Source: Xestospongia muta (taxonomy: Eukaryota > Porifera > Demospongiae > Haplosclerida > Petrosiidae). From it: a stretch of DNA of 64,000 bases. The notes under the pieces were generated by a model. That model did not search any database. It worked only from the letters and a program-made list of their open reading frames with translations, and had not been told where the DNA came from. Each line of letters opens with the position of its first letter. Within the stretch, counting starts at the first letter, position 1. Where the stretch lies: positions 3,787,876 through 3,851,875 of the forward strand of contig OY848918.1 in assembly GCA_963693285.1 (NCBI GenBank), in the 5' to 3' direction. The translations under genes were made by a program, and so were the position numbers. Positions 1 through 11,599 of this stretch are shown here, in pieces.

Positions 1-255
1 GCACTGGGAGAGCATTGTGATTTTGGGGACACACTGGATAAGATGATACGTGATAGACTGGTATGTGGCATAAATAACCCCCGTATTCAACGAAGACTAC
101 TTCAAGAAGCCGACCTATCGTATGAGGTAGCATTTCAGAAAGCACAAGCAATGGAAGTAGCAGCACTTGACGTCTCCAAGATGTCACCTCAGAAACCTTC
201 ACAACCTTCAAACCCTGTACACAATTTTCGAACCAAACCCGAACCACACAGACAG
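1..255 (+). pseudogene. Retrotransposon gag fragment
   Basis: An open frame (first Met at 43) contains LVCGINNPRIQRRLL, a motif common in gag polyproteins of animal gypsy elements, followed by a proline/glutamine-rich stretch that normally leads to a zinc knuckle. No CX2CX4HX4C knuckle is present. The frame loses gag similarity near position 250, where integrase-linker sequence begins in another frame, so this is the remnant left by an internal deletion rather than a gene. Confidence 0.7.
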
Positions 256-257
256 AC

Positions 258-1493
258 AAAGATCCAGTATTATCTCGTTTACGTGCACTTGTACTCTCAG
301 GAGGGCAACTTCCTACAGATGTACCAGAAATGAAACAGTATAGTCACATTTTTACAGAACTCAGTGTAGCTGATGGTTGTTTACTCAGGGGATCACGAGT
401 TATTATTCCTTTACCTGGTCGATCTACAATACTTTCCCAACTCCATGAAACCCACTCCGGGATCAGTAGGATGAAAAGTCTTGCTCGTTGTTATGTATGG
501 TGGCCGGGACTCGATAAGGATATAGAAGAGACAGTAAAGAAATGTCAAGTATGTCAAGAGAATGGTAATTTTCCTCCTCAAACCCCTGTTCACCCGTGGG
601 AATGTCCTAAAACCCCATGGACACGAATTCATATAGATCATGCAGGTCCATTTTTAGACCACCACTTTCTACTTATAGTTGATGCTTATTCACGATGGCT
701 CGAAGTTCATTGCGTTCCGTCTACTTCCTCCTCAGCAACTATTAAAGTACTACGTCGAGTGTTCTCGATACATGGTCTTCCACAACAACTGGTGTCAGAC
801 AATGGACCAGGGTTTACAAGTAATGAATTTAAACAATTTATGGATCAAAATGGTATTCGTCATTCACTAACTTCTCCTTACCATCCTAGGTCCAATGGAC
901 TAGTTGAGAGAGCAGTACAGACATTCAAACAAGCCATGAAAAAAATGGATGGTCCTATACATGTTAAGCTAAGTCGTTTCCTTTTCTCATACCGTATTAC
1001 ACCACAAACTACTACTACTGGTCGCTCACCAGCTGAACTCTTAATGGGTCGACGCTTACGTTCAAGATTTGATTTATCTCATCCTGACTCATGTACACCT
1101 TTGCCAAAGCAACCTGTACAACCAACTCGTTCTTTCAAACCAGGGGATCTTTTATTCGCTCGAAATTATTCAGGCACTCCTCTCTGGATACCAGTAACTG
1201 TGTGTAAGGTTGCTGGACCACTCACATATCACGTTGTAACAGCTGAAGGTAGTGTTTTCAAACGTCACGCAGATCAGTTAAAACGACGATATACTACTGA
1301 AGAAACTCCTCAACAAAATACTACTCCTGAAGCTGATGAGAGTGATGATTTCTCTCTACCTACTCCACTGGTTCCGATTCCTCCGATAGCTCCGCCTACA
1401 AGAGGCTTACCAACTCCAACAGCTCCGCCGATACGTCGTTCTAATCGACACAGACTGCCAAGGGATCATGGACCGTATGTTTTTGAAACTTAA
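258..1493 (+). pseudogene. Retrotransposon integrase (pol C-terminal part)
   Basis: Similarity starts upstream of the first Met (330), at about 258, as expected for a polyprotein segment. Visible parts: an HHCC zinc-binding domain (HETHSG, then CQVC); a DDE-type catalytic core with D in HIDHAGPF, D in VSDNGPGF and E in SNGLVERAVQ; a C-terminal domain with KPGDLLFAR and a proline-rich tail. The integrase frame itself is intact to its TAA stop. With no protease or reverse transcriptase upstream, it would need proteins from another element to act. Alternative: a domesticated integrase, not favoured because the polypurine tract and LTR still follow directly. Confidence 0.85.
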
Positions 1494-1504
1494 AGGGGGA
1501 AGGG

Positions 1505-1857
1505 TGTTATAATGTTGTATATAATGGGCTAGTTATACTATCATTTAGTTATTACTAGTTATTATTTAGTGTTATCAGTGTTACATCATGCTATGTAATG
1601 TGAGTCATTATTGCGTATGTGTTATAATTTATTATTACGTAATCATTTGTGTATATAAGTGCATGCTTTTAACTTTGAATAGAAGAGAGATTTTAAACCT
1701 TTCCAAGGTTGTAATTCTTTCACTTCTCGCTCTCCTCGTGGCTTTTCCTTGCCCTTCCCGCTCTCTCCGACTCGGTCACTACAGTGATGACCTCAAAACA
1801 TATGAAACTTTGTTTGTTCTCTTTTTTTTGGTGACTTTTTTAAGCTCTCATTCAACA
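1505..1857 (+). repeat. 3' long terminal repeat
   Basis: The LTR begins TGTTATAATG right after the purine tract AAAGGGGGAAGGG. It contains a TATA-like GTATATAAG at about 1651 and a pyrimidine-rich stretch around 1730-1770. The 3' boundary is placed at a CA in TTCAACA near 1857; it is approximate because the second LTR copy is not in the window. Confidence 0.65.
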
Positions 1858-2550
1858 CCAAAATCTCCTTTTCTTAGCAATTGACCTGAAGTAGTACTTA
1901 AGGCTATGATACAGTAGTGCTGAAGTAGTGCTAATGGGCTAAGGTATTATCAAAATGTCTTAATATTGATGCCTTAGCCTCTAGGTTGATGTTCACAATT
2001 GTGTACATATTTATTTAAGTGATGAAGACCAAATACTAAAAGTATGTTGGTTAATAGCAGCAGATGAATGTTAGTATTTATATGTGCCTACCATCCCTTA
2101 ATACTTTAAATAGAATTGATACATCTGTATATTGGTATGGGTAAGATATACCATCCTGGACCTTCAAGTGGTAACAATAATGTATAGTACTTCTAGAGTC
2201 CTTAATGGTTGCTTTATATTTATACAAATGAGAGTGACAGCATTGCAATGGTAAGCATTCATCATGGTATGTCTTTGTTCTTTTTATTGACAAAATGAAT
2301 GCCCAATAGCCACTGCTAGTTTAAAGAGTACAAACAGAATAGAACAATAATAAATAAAACAGAATCAAGGTATTAAAATACAGCAAACTATTGTTATTAA
2401 AATATAGTAGTATTTGTTGAAAAGAGACTGTTTTTAAATGTGATTTTAAACATGAACAATAAATTATCCTCTCTTTCACACTGTATCAAACTAATACAGT
2501 CACTAGTATAATATATGGAGATAATTACTACTATCAGGTATTGTTTAATA
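1858..2550. other. Intergenic, nothing recognised
   Basis: AT-rich DNA between the retrotransposon LTR and the last exon of gene 1. Short open frames in either direction show no domain, splice-phase continuity or similarity to the receptor family. Confidence 0.6.
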
Positions 2551-2696
2551 TTATATCACACCATATGCAGTACATGTGTTCATCTCAAGTTCAGTAGTAG
2601 GTAGTGTATTAGTGATCATATCAACACTCTTATATTGAGGTATAACTTGATGAGGGACAGTGTCTGTTAGTGGATTAATAGGAGATGGTACAGTAC
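2551..2696 (-). other. Gene 1 distal alternative last exon (YKSV/AYGVI tail)
   Basis: After AG the exon reads in phase from the transmembrane exon into TVPSPINPLTDTVPHQVIPQ, a tyrosine motif (YKSV here, YENV in paralogues), TELEMNTCTAYGVI and stop. The whole 48-codon exon is recognisable behind B, C, E, I, J, N and the right-edge gene, which argues for selection on the peptide. Confidence 0.7.
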
Positions 2697-2757
2697 CTAC
2701 AATGTAATAACATATTATACTCAAGTGAGATCATTACTCAATACTATGTATATAAAC

Positions 2758-2814
<57 letters not shown>

Positions 2815-5800
2815 CATATACACATACTGTTATTGGTCAATATTATATCATACCATATGCTACACATGTGTTCATCTCTAGTTTAGTAGTATGATGGTAA
2901 TTAGTGCTATTCTCATATTGAGGTATATCAGTCATCACTTGATGTTGTACAGTATCTAGTAGTGACTTATATAAGAGAGTATGCATATATAATGTAGTTA
3001 ATTGTACCTTGTCTCAGTGACTTAGTTCTTCTTATCCTATATATCATTATATGTACTAGTATAGTACACACCAGTATTAGAATTGTCACACCCACTAGAC
3101 TACCAGTAATACTACCTACAATATGTAGTGATATATTTAGTTAACTAGACGAGAAGTTATCATACTAGTATTACCTGTTATTAGATCTCTTTGAACACTC
3201 CTCACTGTAGTAGTAATAATATGAACTCAATTGTTATAATATTAATAATAACTTACTATTATCACAGTCTGTACATAGTGTAGTAGGTAATGAAGATGAT
3301 AATGTAATATCATCTCTATCAGGTGGGGACTCAACTAGAGTACTATAATTACTGGAGCCCCATTTGTTCTTTGCTTGTACTTTGAAGAAATATGTCAATG
3401 AACTATTAACTCCTGTCAAATTAAAGTAGGGTATGTCAGTCTCCTCTGTATTTGGTGTAGAATCATCAGAGTTAAAGTACATGACATGATATGATGTCAC
3501 TGGTGCATGCTCCAAAACAGGAGGAGCCTAGGGAAAATAAGTCATGAATGCATGAGGCAATGTTGTATATGTATATCTAAAATAGTAACTAAATCTAAAC
3601 TTGTCATTACAAAGGGTCAATTATTAAAGATTGCTACACAGCAATTTTGAATACATTGATATTTAGAGACAGTCCTTTATGTATTAGAAATATTTTATCT
3701 GCATAACAATTGTTTAAACAAAAGCATTTCCTTGATCATATCAATTAAAGATTGTGCTTAACAACACTAGCCACATAACTGGAGGCGATACTGTGATAGT
3801 GACATACAAATGAATAACTTGTTCTACATTTGCTAAACTGATGCATACCTGCCAATGAAGATGAATATCATCTGTATTTTGTGTCCTGCTTCGTTTTACA
3901 GTTATCCCTTTTGGAACATCTTGAGGTTCTAATAATGAATAAACACACTATTAACAAGCAATTTATTACTGTCATCACAATACTGTTTTATGTGTAACTA
4001 TCATTCTCAGTTACTAACAGACAGATCCAATTTATTTTATTATATAACACAGTAAACTGTATTTCTTAATTAATTATATAAGTCTCCTAACACACATGAA
4101 TTAAGAGTATTGTATGGTCTATCCCTGTTCCATATTTGGTATTGCATTTTAGTAACTAGTCAGTGTAGGAGAGGTGACTTTAGGTACTACTATTATAATA
4201 AAGTTTGATGGCTGCTAAACTGTTAAAGGGTAAAATTACTTCAAAGGAATCCATGTAAAGCTATTTCTAATATAATAGATATATAAATGTGACATCTTGA
4301 CATATTATGATGTAACTTAAAACCATATAGAAATATTATAATGAAATACACACAACTTACTAGCAAAAGTAGTAAATGTCTCAATGTTAGTATACATGCC
4401 ATAACCTTTCTCATTCATGGCTCTCATCTGAAAGTCATACATAACTCCTGGAGACAAGTCTAATTAACCAGAAATGATACAACATCACTACAATCAATCA
4501 TTACTTTCAAAATTATAGCTTAGATTAATGGCATTAACATTCGTGGAAACTTGAACTGATTTCCAAGTTTCACTAGTGTAAGTGCGCCGATAACTAAACT
4601 TTATGATAAAAAAAAGTAATAAAATATAATTATATCATTTGTAGCTTACTTCATACTGTGTAATGCTAACATCAGCAAATTTGAAAGCCCATTTAAGAGA
4701 GACACTGGTATTTGTAGATGCAGCTATATCAATCTGGAAGTCAGTGATATTAGGAGCTAGAAATAAAACAATGATTTCATGAAGTGTCTATTTCATTATT
4801 CATTGCTTAGAATACTAAGTGTACTCTGTTCAAGTTGAGGTGAACACCTAACTCAGTGTTATAACTCAGACTAGGTATAAGTGAGAAATTATTTGTACCA
4901 TTCAATAGGCATTGCAATCCTGCAAATTTATATAACAAAAATATACTTGATCATTCTCAAAAGTCAGTTACAATAATATAATAAAACGAAGAAAAGTAGA
5001 TATACAAACATAGTTAACACATGGTTCAAACTAATCTTAGGACTACCTCGCATACTGCACGTGCCAGGTGGTAAAAACTGGGGTGCTAGCTATTCAGAAA
5101 AGTTGTGAACTAGAAATTCCATATAAAGTGAATGGCCTTCTTCACATTCCACTATGACATAACATGATGTCACGCACAATGTGCATATGATTAATGAACA
5201 CTCATGCAAGTCTTCTCTAATTGCAGCAAAAAGATAAGAAACATTTGAAAATGTCTTTCATAGCAAAAGCAAGAAACATATGAGGAAAACAACAGCAAGA
5301 CTAGACTACCAAGATATTCTTTAAATGCCACAAAACTATTACACAATTAATTTAACGAATAAGAATCATTATAATATATTATCTGTGTTATTATCACACT
5401 AACCTGATTGACATATTCCTATATCTTTTTCCCTTTCATAATTGCCATTTCTCACTCGACACCGATACAATTCAGGAGAACAATCCTGTACTGTTAATTG
5501 TGCTGAAGCTTCATAGTTCAAAGTAGAAAGTAATGCATTATTTTTAGTAGTTGTAACACCAGAAACACTAATTTCATTCCCTCTAACAACTTTCCACAAC
5601 GAGATTTCACTGATATTAGGATATGCAATAGCATTGCAATAAATTGTTATTGGTCCATTTGTTAAAGTTGGATCAGTTACATTTGGAGTTGTTGAAAGTA
5701 TAATAAGAGCAGGAACTAAATGAATATATCAATATTTAAACAAAAGGAGCTTCTATTAATGTTATGAAAAGCACACAGATAATATACATGTTTCGTTCAT

Positions 5801-8800
5801 TAGTGCAAGCTTCTCATAAGGATCAACTTTGTGTTAGTATTTACATTGTAATCAAGACATATATATTTAATTGTATCCAGCAATAAATGGTTTGACATGA
5901 CTTACATCGTATCAGTACTTCATATTCAATAGTCATATTTCCAGCAATATTTGATATATTAGCTATATAATGCCCACGGTCACTAGCAGACACTCCAGTA
6001 GCATTGAATGTGTTTCCTTCGTATATCATTACTCCATTCTTAAACCATTGAAGAGTAGCTACAGAATAAAGAGACCTGTGTGGTGAGTTAAATAAATATA
6101 TTATCTAACCAGGTGGTAATCCAGGATTAACTGTGGGCTGTAGTTTGATATTATCACCTTTGTTATATGTAAATGTTCCCAACTCTTTCTGTAATGTTGG
6201 AGCCACTATATGGTATCATAATTACAGTAATAAGAATATATTGATAAACATGTCAAAGTCTACTATATACAATGTTATAATAATCAGCAATACGTTAAAA
6301 ATAATATTCAGATTTACAGTCATCTAAAATTGCTCATTGACTCCCTTGTTCTAAGAACTGGTTCAATTTCAGTAAACAGGAACACAATGGCTCTGAAAAC
6401 AATAAAACTAAGCAGCTTGTGGTTATATTCAAACACAAGCAATACATCCCTCACTATTATCAAACAGGTACATGTAGGAGAAGAAAATTAAACTAACAAC
6501 AAGAGGATATGATTGTAAAAAATCATCTCAAGATACTTTTGTGGTTGTTAGTGTTGTTGATACACAGCAATGATTCCACAGTTACTGAAGGCTTGAAAGG
6601 TACCAGGATCTACAGTGCTATTTTCACATTGCTAAATGCTTTGATTAATCACAACCAGGCTACAGTATTTACAGTAAAAGTAAATTAAAGTTATTGGATA
6701 AGATCAGAAATTAATGTGCACTGTTTAATTTGATTCATTGGCTTCAAAAGTCTCAAATAAAAAATGAGAAATAGATATAAAATTATAATAACATAATACT
6801 TGGTCCAAAACAATGTAAGACATTTGCAATAATGGATTGATGATTTGATAAATGTAGAAAAAAGTTAGGGGTTAAAAACACAGAGGAATATCAATGATCT
6901 AATTCATCTTTGTAATACAACATTCTGCAACTAAATGATTTAGAATAATTAGTTAATTTATGGTAATAGAACAATAACTATGTGATGACACTTTAACAAT
7001 TAGTAAGGAAAGAATTATGCTACATTTATTAACCTAACAAGGAGAACTACTTTGTCTTGTACAGAACATGCTATACTTTAAATTAACAAACATGCCTTTC
7101 ACTCTTCCTTTAAATAACCTAACCCCTAAAATGACATGATAAGTGTTATATGACAATGCCCACTCTTTCACTTAATACTTTTGATATTATGTATTTATAC
7201 TTGTTGCATGGCCTTATAGCCCCTTACTATAAGACAAACACGATATAAAACAATAATATTACTACCTAGAATGAAGTATATTTCCAAATGTATGTTATAT
7301 AGTAATATTATCAAAACATATTTATTTTGTTAAGAACATTACATCAACCTAATTAACTAATGAATATTCATCACTTTATAGTGCCCTATTCCATGATAAT
7401 ATGTAATTTAATATTCCACAAGTTCTGTGCAAACTCCTTTAGTTCACAAGGGACAGAACAAATGCAGTAGCGAGTGGTATAGTGGGTAGCAAGAGACAAT
7501 AAGGCTGACTAGATGCAATGACATAGTTCAGTATACAATACTTGTAGTAGTAAATAAGCAGATATTCCACATAGAATAATGTCCATGCCAGGACAGACCA
7601 CATCAGCATGTCCAACCAGTCTACCCACCACATATACATAAACTATGCAACGTATATATCATTTCAGTAGAATATAACAAGTCATCAAAGGACCAGAGAC
7701 ATATGTAGTGAATCAATGAGCTTACTACATGAATGAAGAATGTATAATTTAAACTTACCAGCTTCAATAATATCAAAATAGACAAAACATGAACGAGGAA
7801 ATGCGATAAGGTAGTCAAACAGATATGTTCCATTGTAACTAGACTGAAAATTATGAATTGTGAACATTCCAGAGTCAACATCCAATGTGCACATAGGATT
7901 GGTTGTGCATTGAAGAGCTTGATTAGTATTAGCTCTTAGAACTAGTAAATTATTGGGATTCAAATTTACATGTGTGAGTGTTACAGTAACATCAGCACCA
8001 AGGGGAACATAGGTGACATTAGGAGGGAGTATGGGAAACTGATCACGTTGACACTCTGAAAGAAAAGGACAAAGAGTTAAACAGGAAAGGGTTTAGCAAT
8101 TTCACATTGATTTAACACCATCCTTGGTACAAAATTGTATATGTGTGGTGGCCTAGTAAGTTGCGTTTTGGGCCTATCTTAAGACCTAAACCCTAAACCC
8201 TAAACCCTAAACTGCGGTGGCCCAGTAGGTTGCGTTTAGGGTTTAGGATTTAGGGTTTAGAATTTAGATCTTAAGATAGGCCCAAAACGCGACCTACCGG
8301 GCCACCACACTAAACCCTAAACCCTAAACCCTAAATGCGACCTACCGGGCCACCGCATATGTGTAAACTTGTCAAATGCACAGTGTTATTTACAGAATTA
8401 AAAACTGTGTTGAAACAAGAAGTGTACATTGATGCTAAGAATTATACAAATTCTATCCTCTCATCACAAATATTAATATTACATCTTTGAAGTGGAGATC
8501 AAACACAAGAAAACTATTCCTATGGCTCCATTACTATAAGGGCATTATTACAAATTAAGTTCCAAATACCATAATTAATATATCCTCACCCAAAATTACA
8601 ACAACAACTGAAAGAATTGTTCTACAATAGTTTTGATATTATGACCAGTTAGAACACAAATTAGGGGAGGGTTATGTTATGCCTGTGGGCTCACCTTACC
8701 ACCATTTTAACATAATATCACAAACACTATTATACTTAACTGTGTTCTTTTTATTAGAGACTAACAATTATGCCATAATCAAGGCCAAACATTGTTTTGT

Positions 8801-9945
8801 GACAATTACTGATCACTGTATCAAAAGAGGTAGTTAACAGTTTAATATTTAATGGCTTTAAAATACTAAAGTATCTTATACAGGAGAACGAATTTTTCAA
8901 TAAATGTAGAAAAAATCAAAATCAAGACTGTAACCCCTTAAAATTCTAAGATTACTTCATTGAGAGTGTCCCCCCAAGAAGAATTTCATTAGTTTGAGGG
9001 AAGATATAAGCAATTTGATCATGATCTGATTCATGCCTTTTATATGTGCCACTGTTTGAGCCAAAGTGCTTTCACTGAGAAAATATGACCTCTCGCTGGG
9101 TACATTTTTTTATCATTGACAAGCTCTCAAACGCCAAGACCAGTACAATTTATAACTATATCATATGAAGCAAGCTCTGATAAATTGATCTTTCGTTGCT
9201 CACTATCTTCACCTAACTGAGTGAATTTGTCCAGAACCATGGCAAGTAAGTGGGACATGATATAATGAAGGTTGTGAATGCTAAGAGGGTTCTCCCTTCA
9301 CATTCACAGAGTTTGTGCTCAGATTCTTCAGCAATTCAATACCCAATCACAAAAACATACCACAGCAGTTTTATACTAAGAGTTATTGGATGGTTAAAAG
9401 CCAGATAACAACCATCTACAGCAGACAATCCTATTTTGCTGGATTCGGCAGAATTGTATAGTTTGTGAATCCTATCAAACGTTCCTTTAGTCCATCTACT
9501 CTCTCTTTCAGGATTGCCTGGACACTTGCTACCTTGAGATGGTGGCATAACCATCCTCCAGATCTGTCACTGGCAACAGTGTTAGGGGAGAACGTAATTT
9601 TTTTGTATTTGGAAAGACTATAACTGGATTTTTTTAAATTGCAAGATATGCTATAAAATGATTTTATTACATTATGAATCTTGCAGTACGCTGTGATATT
9701 GTTGCTGATTTCTGGTAATTTGCATAAAATAAAAAAAATTTTAAATTATTTTTTAAAATATCTAATACAGGAGAACCAATTTTTAAATAAATTTAGAAAA
9801 ATTCAAAATCAAGACTATAACCCCTTAAAATACTAACACTACTTCCTTGAGAGTGTAACAAAACCCTATTAAGCTTACCAGGTTCATCCGATGGTGCGAG
9901 GTCTCCGCGAGATAGAACAGCTAGTAGCAAAATAAGATAAAACAT
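2551..9945 (-). CDS. Gene 1: Ig/FN3 receptor-like protein with alternative cytoplasmic last exons
   Basis: Type I membrane protein, about 619 aa (distal tail) or 608 aa (proximal tail). Exons in transcript order: 9945-9879 signal peptide (MFYLILLLAVLSRG); 8055-7759 Ig-like; 6205-6110 and 6058-5906 Ig (W in ATLQWFKNG, DRGHY); 5715-5404 Ig (C in YCNAIAY, W in SLWKVV, C in LYRCRV); 4756-4650, 4598-4505 and 4459-4361 FN3; 3928-3849 and 3527-3257 second FN3; 3204-3175 30-nt microexon; 3115-3008 transmembrane helix ending in RIRRTK; then 2955-2843 or 2696-2551 as last exon. All phases match and both totals divide by three. The 3' four exons are near copies of gene B, while the ectodomain is unrelated to B, so it is a fusion of a different ectodomain to the family tail. 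A start at 10005 is also possible, but Met 9945 directly precedes the hydrophobic core. Ligand unknown. Confidence 0.75.
2757..2815. repeat. (CA)n microsatellite between the two last exons
   Basis: Almost pure CA dinucleotides. The same position in genes B, N and J holds shorter CA tracts (about 20225-20240, 57857-57866, 62383-62396), so the microsatellite was duplicated with the exon pair. Confidence 0.9.
2843..2955 (-). other. Gene 1 proximal alternative last exon
   Basis: A separate last exon, 52 nt downstream of the transmembrane exon donor (GACAAG|GTAC). Acceptor CTACTAG gives in-phase DTVQHQVMTDIPQYENSTN, then LEMNTCVAYGMI and stop. It is a diverged duplicate of the distal last exon, so splicing to one excludes the other. 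Confidence 0.65.
8146..8356. mobile_element. Fold-back (MITE-like) element with TTTAGGG/CCCTAAA repeats
   Basis: About 211 bp of nested inverted modules. Each module is GGTGGCCCGGTAGGTCGC-like followed by tandem TTTAGGG or CCCTAAA heptamers; the left arm TTTTGGGCCTATCTTAAGA recurs inverted near 8268-8286. The ends are imperfect inverted copies (TGGTGGCC... and ...GGGCCACCGC). ATATGTG occurs on both sides (8139-8145, 8357-8363), consistent with a target-site duplication. No coding capacity. It lies in intron 1 of gene 1 and is far more GC-rich than its surroundings. Confidence 0.75.
8940..9570 (-). pseudogene. D-amino-acid / D-aspartate oxidase pseudogene
   Basis: In the order expected for the FAD-dependent DAO/DDO family, the minus strand shows: a fragment with TFDRIHKLYNS and SAVDGCYL (like the W..TFD...GY.L part); then SELASYDIVINCTGLG, the family NCTG motif; then ELVNDKKMYPARGHIFSVKA (the RGQ stretch); then YIFPQTNEILLGGTLNE. 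Stops and frame changes separate the pieces and the N-terminal FAD-binding loop and C-terminus are missing, so it is broken. It sits inside intron 1 of gene 1 in the same orientation. A near-identical segment of about 95 bp lies inside it (8879-8975) and beyond it (9770-9866). Confidence 0.65.
9770..9866. repeat. Direct repeat partner of 8879-8975
   Basis: Both copies read ACAGGAGAAC, AATTTTT, AAATCAAGACT, CCCCTTAAAAT and end around TTGAGAGTGT. Spacing is about 890 bp, bracketing most of the oxidase pseudogene. It may mark a tandem duplication or a recombination-mediated insertion in the intron. Confidence 0.7.
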
Positions 9946-10564
9946 AGTTAGCAGTTTCAGGTGGTTATCGAGATGATGGTAAAGACAATCTGTAGGTAGA
10001 GTCACTCAAACAGCTTAGAACAAAAAAGCGAAACCTGACTGAGTGTGACTCTAGCTCTAGGGATGGTTAATTAATAATTATAAAGACATACTATAATAAT
10101 AATTATTCATAAGTTATTAAAATTAATTAAAATTTTATATTTTTGTACTTCATAATTAAAGATCAAAAACTTGATTTTAAACAATTATACAGAAAGATGT
10201 ATGAACTCCATTGATCGGTTTCTTTTATCTCTCAAGTTTGATAAGATGCTTGATTTGTGCAATGTGCTCTGGACTTATGTCAGTATCTTCTTTAGCAAGA
10301 GCCTCAATAATCTAAACCATTATAGCATCAATGTTAGGACAATGGCTAAGATAAAAATATTTATCTGTTGGTTGAGAGGTGAATAAGTCCAAAAAAGAAA
10401 ACAGAACAAAGTAAAGATTTGCTTGCAGATCATCATGCTCAAAATCATATTACACAACTTTTAATTAATTATGATCATAACTATATGAAAATAAATCTTT
10501 TTTGATATTTCACTTTTGGAGGGTCTTAGAAAATTGCACCTTGTCTAGAGGAAATGGTTCCAAC

Positions 10565-11257
10565 CCATAATAATAGTGATATTAGTAGATGATATTGCCC
10601 ACTCATCTGATAATGTATCCTCCTCTTCAATATCATATACATACATATTATATGTACCAGTAGGTATATCATATGTACATCCAATTACTGTACTACTACA
10701 TACTGGAGAACACATCAATGATATGTTAGTACTGTAGGTAGAGGAGGTTAATGAAATAAGACAACCTTTAACAATAGTTCCTCTTATAAAATGACAGCTG
10801 TAACATATTCTACCAATATTACTTAGGTCATTATATATAACCAGATATGGATACCAGAGAGAAGGGAGGAGACCAGGAACAGTTTATATACTGACTTTGT
10901 AAATGACATATCAAGTTGCTGACAGCAGCTAGTTCACCTAATGAGTGGAGAGATATAATGACATATATCAGAGAGTGTGTTAACTTGTATTTTCAGAGTA
11001 GATTCAATAAAGTTGTAATAACTCATGCTACCATTCACAAATCCTATAGCATTACATCTCACTATTGTATCGTTATATAGAGAGTATCCTGGTATGATAA
11101 GATTAGACTGTTGTGATTCATTTTCAATTGTAACAATGCCTAGTTTAATAATGCTATTATCAGTAGAACTTGTTTCATTAACAATAATAAGTAACAATCA
11201 CATATTATATATATCAATATATATATTATATATAATATTATATATATATATATTAAT

Positions 11258-11305
<48 letters not shown>

Positions 11306-11567
11306 CACACACATATATATATCAATTGTAAAATGTTGTTTGTTATAGTTTCATTGATATACCCATATTGGTATTATCCACTGAACATTGGTAATGTGCT
11401 AGTTGATAGACTCCAATATTAGGAGATGGAGTAAATATGAACTGAATAGCTATATAATAAACTAAATAAAATAGTACATTAGTTATTAATATAATCATAC
11501 CTGTACATTTTAATATAATAGATACCAACAATATCAGTAGTAGCCATGTTGTCTTCACTAGATCCAT
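10565..11567 (-). pseudogene. Gene A: collapsed class 2 receptor
   Basis: Signal-peptide exon 11567-11501 (MDLVKTTWLLLILLVS) is intact with its donor. The Ig exon starts at 11449 but is split by an (AT)n expansion of more than 100 bp near 11190-11330; its 3' donor CAAG|GTAAC has become CAAGTTAAC. The FN3 exon begins at about 10937 and, after the residues SLVSISGY, runs straight into the C-terminal half of the class 2 domain (10565-10838) out of frame. The join lies in shared TATA sequence at about 10833-10842. There is no transmembrane exon or tail. Three independent lesions make it non-functional. Confidence 0.8.
11190..11315. repeat. (AT)n microsatellite inside the Ig exon of gene A
   Basis: Long TA/AT runs with short interruptions followed by CACACA. 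The paralogous Ig exons have no such tract, so it expanded or was inserted after the copy formed. Confidence 0.85.
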
Positions 11568-11599
11568 ATTGAGTTTGTCATTACATCACTATTATATCA

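Larger units (their letters stand above)
1..1857 (+). mobile_element. Ty3/gypsy-type LTR retrotransposon, 5'-truncated by the window edge and internally deleted
   Basis: The order seen is a gag end, integrase, polypurine tract and 3' LTR. A gag-like reading frame fills the first 255 bases, then the sequence passes directly into the linker before integrase; protease, reverse transcriptase and RNase H are absent. Gag (frame 1) and integrase (frame 3) are out of frame across this junction. A purine tract at 1492-1504 lies directly before a TGTTATAATG LTR start. The 5' LTR, if present, is outside the window. The element cannot be autonomous as it stands. Family assignment rests on the integrase motifs and the gag similarity recognised by eye. 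Confidence 0.85.

Noticed and set aside
1588..1884. 98-codon frame after the integrase
   Set aside because: It lies within the LTR and its TATA-containing region; no similarity to any protein.
8180..8340. Interstitial telomere
   Set aside because: Heptamers occur in short runs in both orientations inside an inverted-repeat element with a likely target duplication, not as one array.
10171..10386. Short plus-strand frame between gene 1 and gene A
   Set aside because: No domain, no splice partners, composition typical of surrounding AT-rich DNA.
11025..11348. Plus-strand frame spanning the AT microsatellite
   Set aside because: Antisense of the gene A Ig exon plus translated (TA)n.
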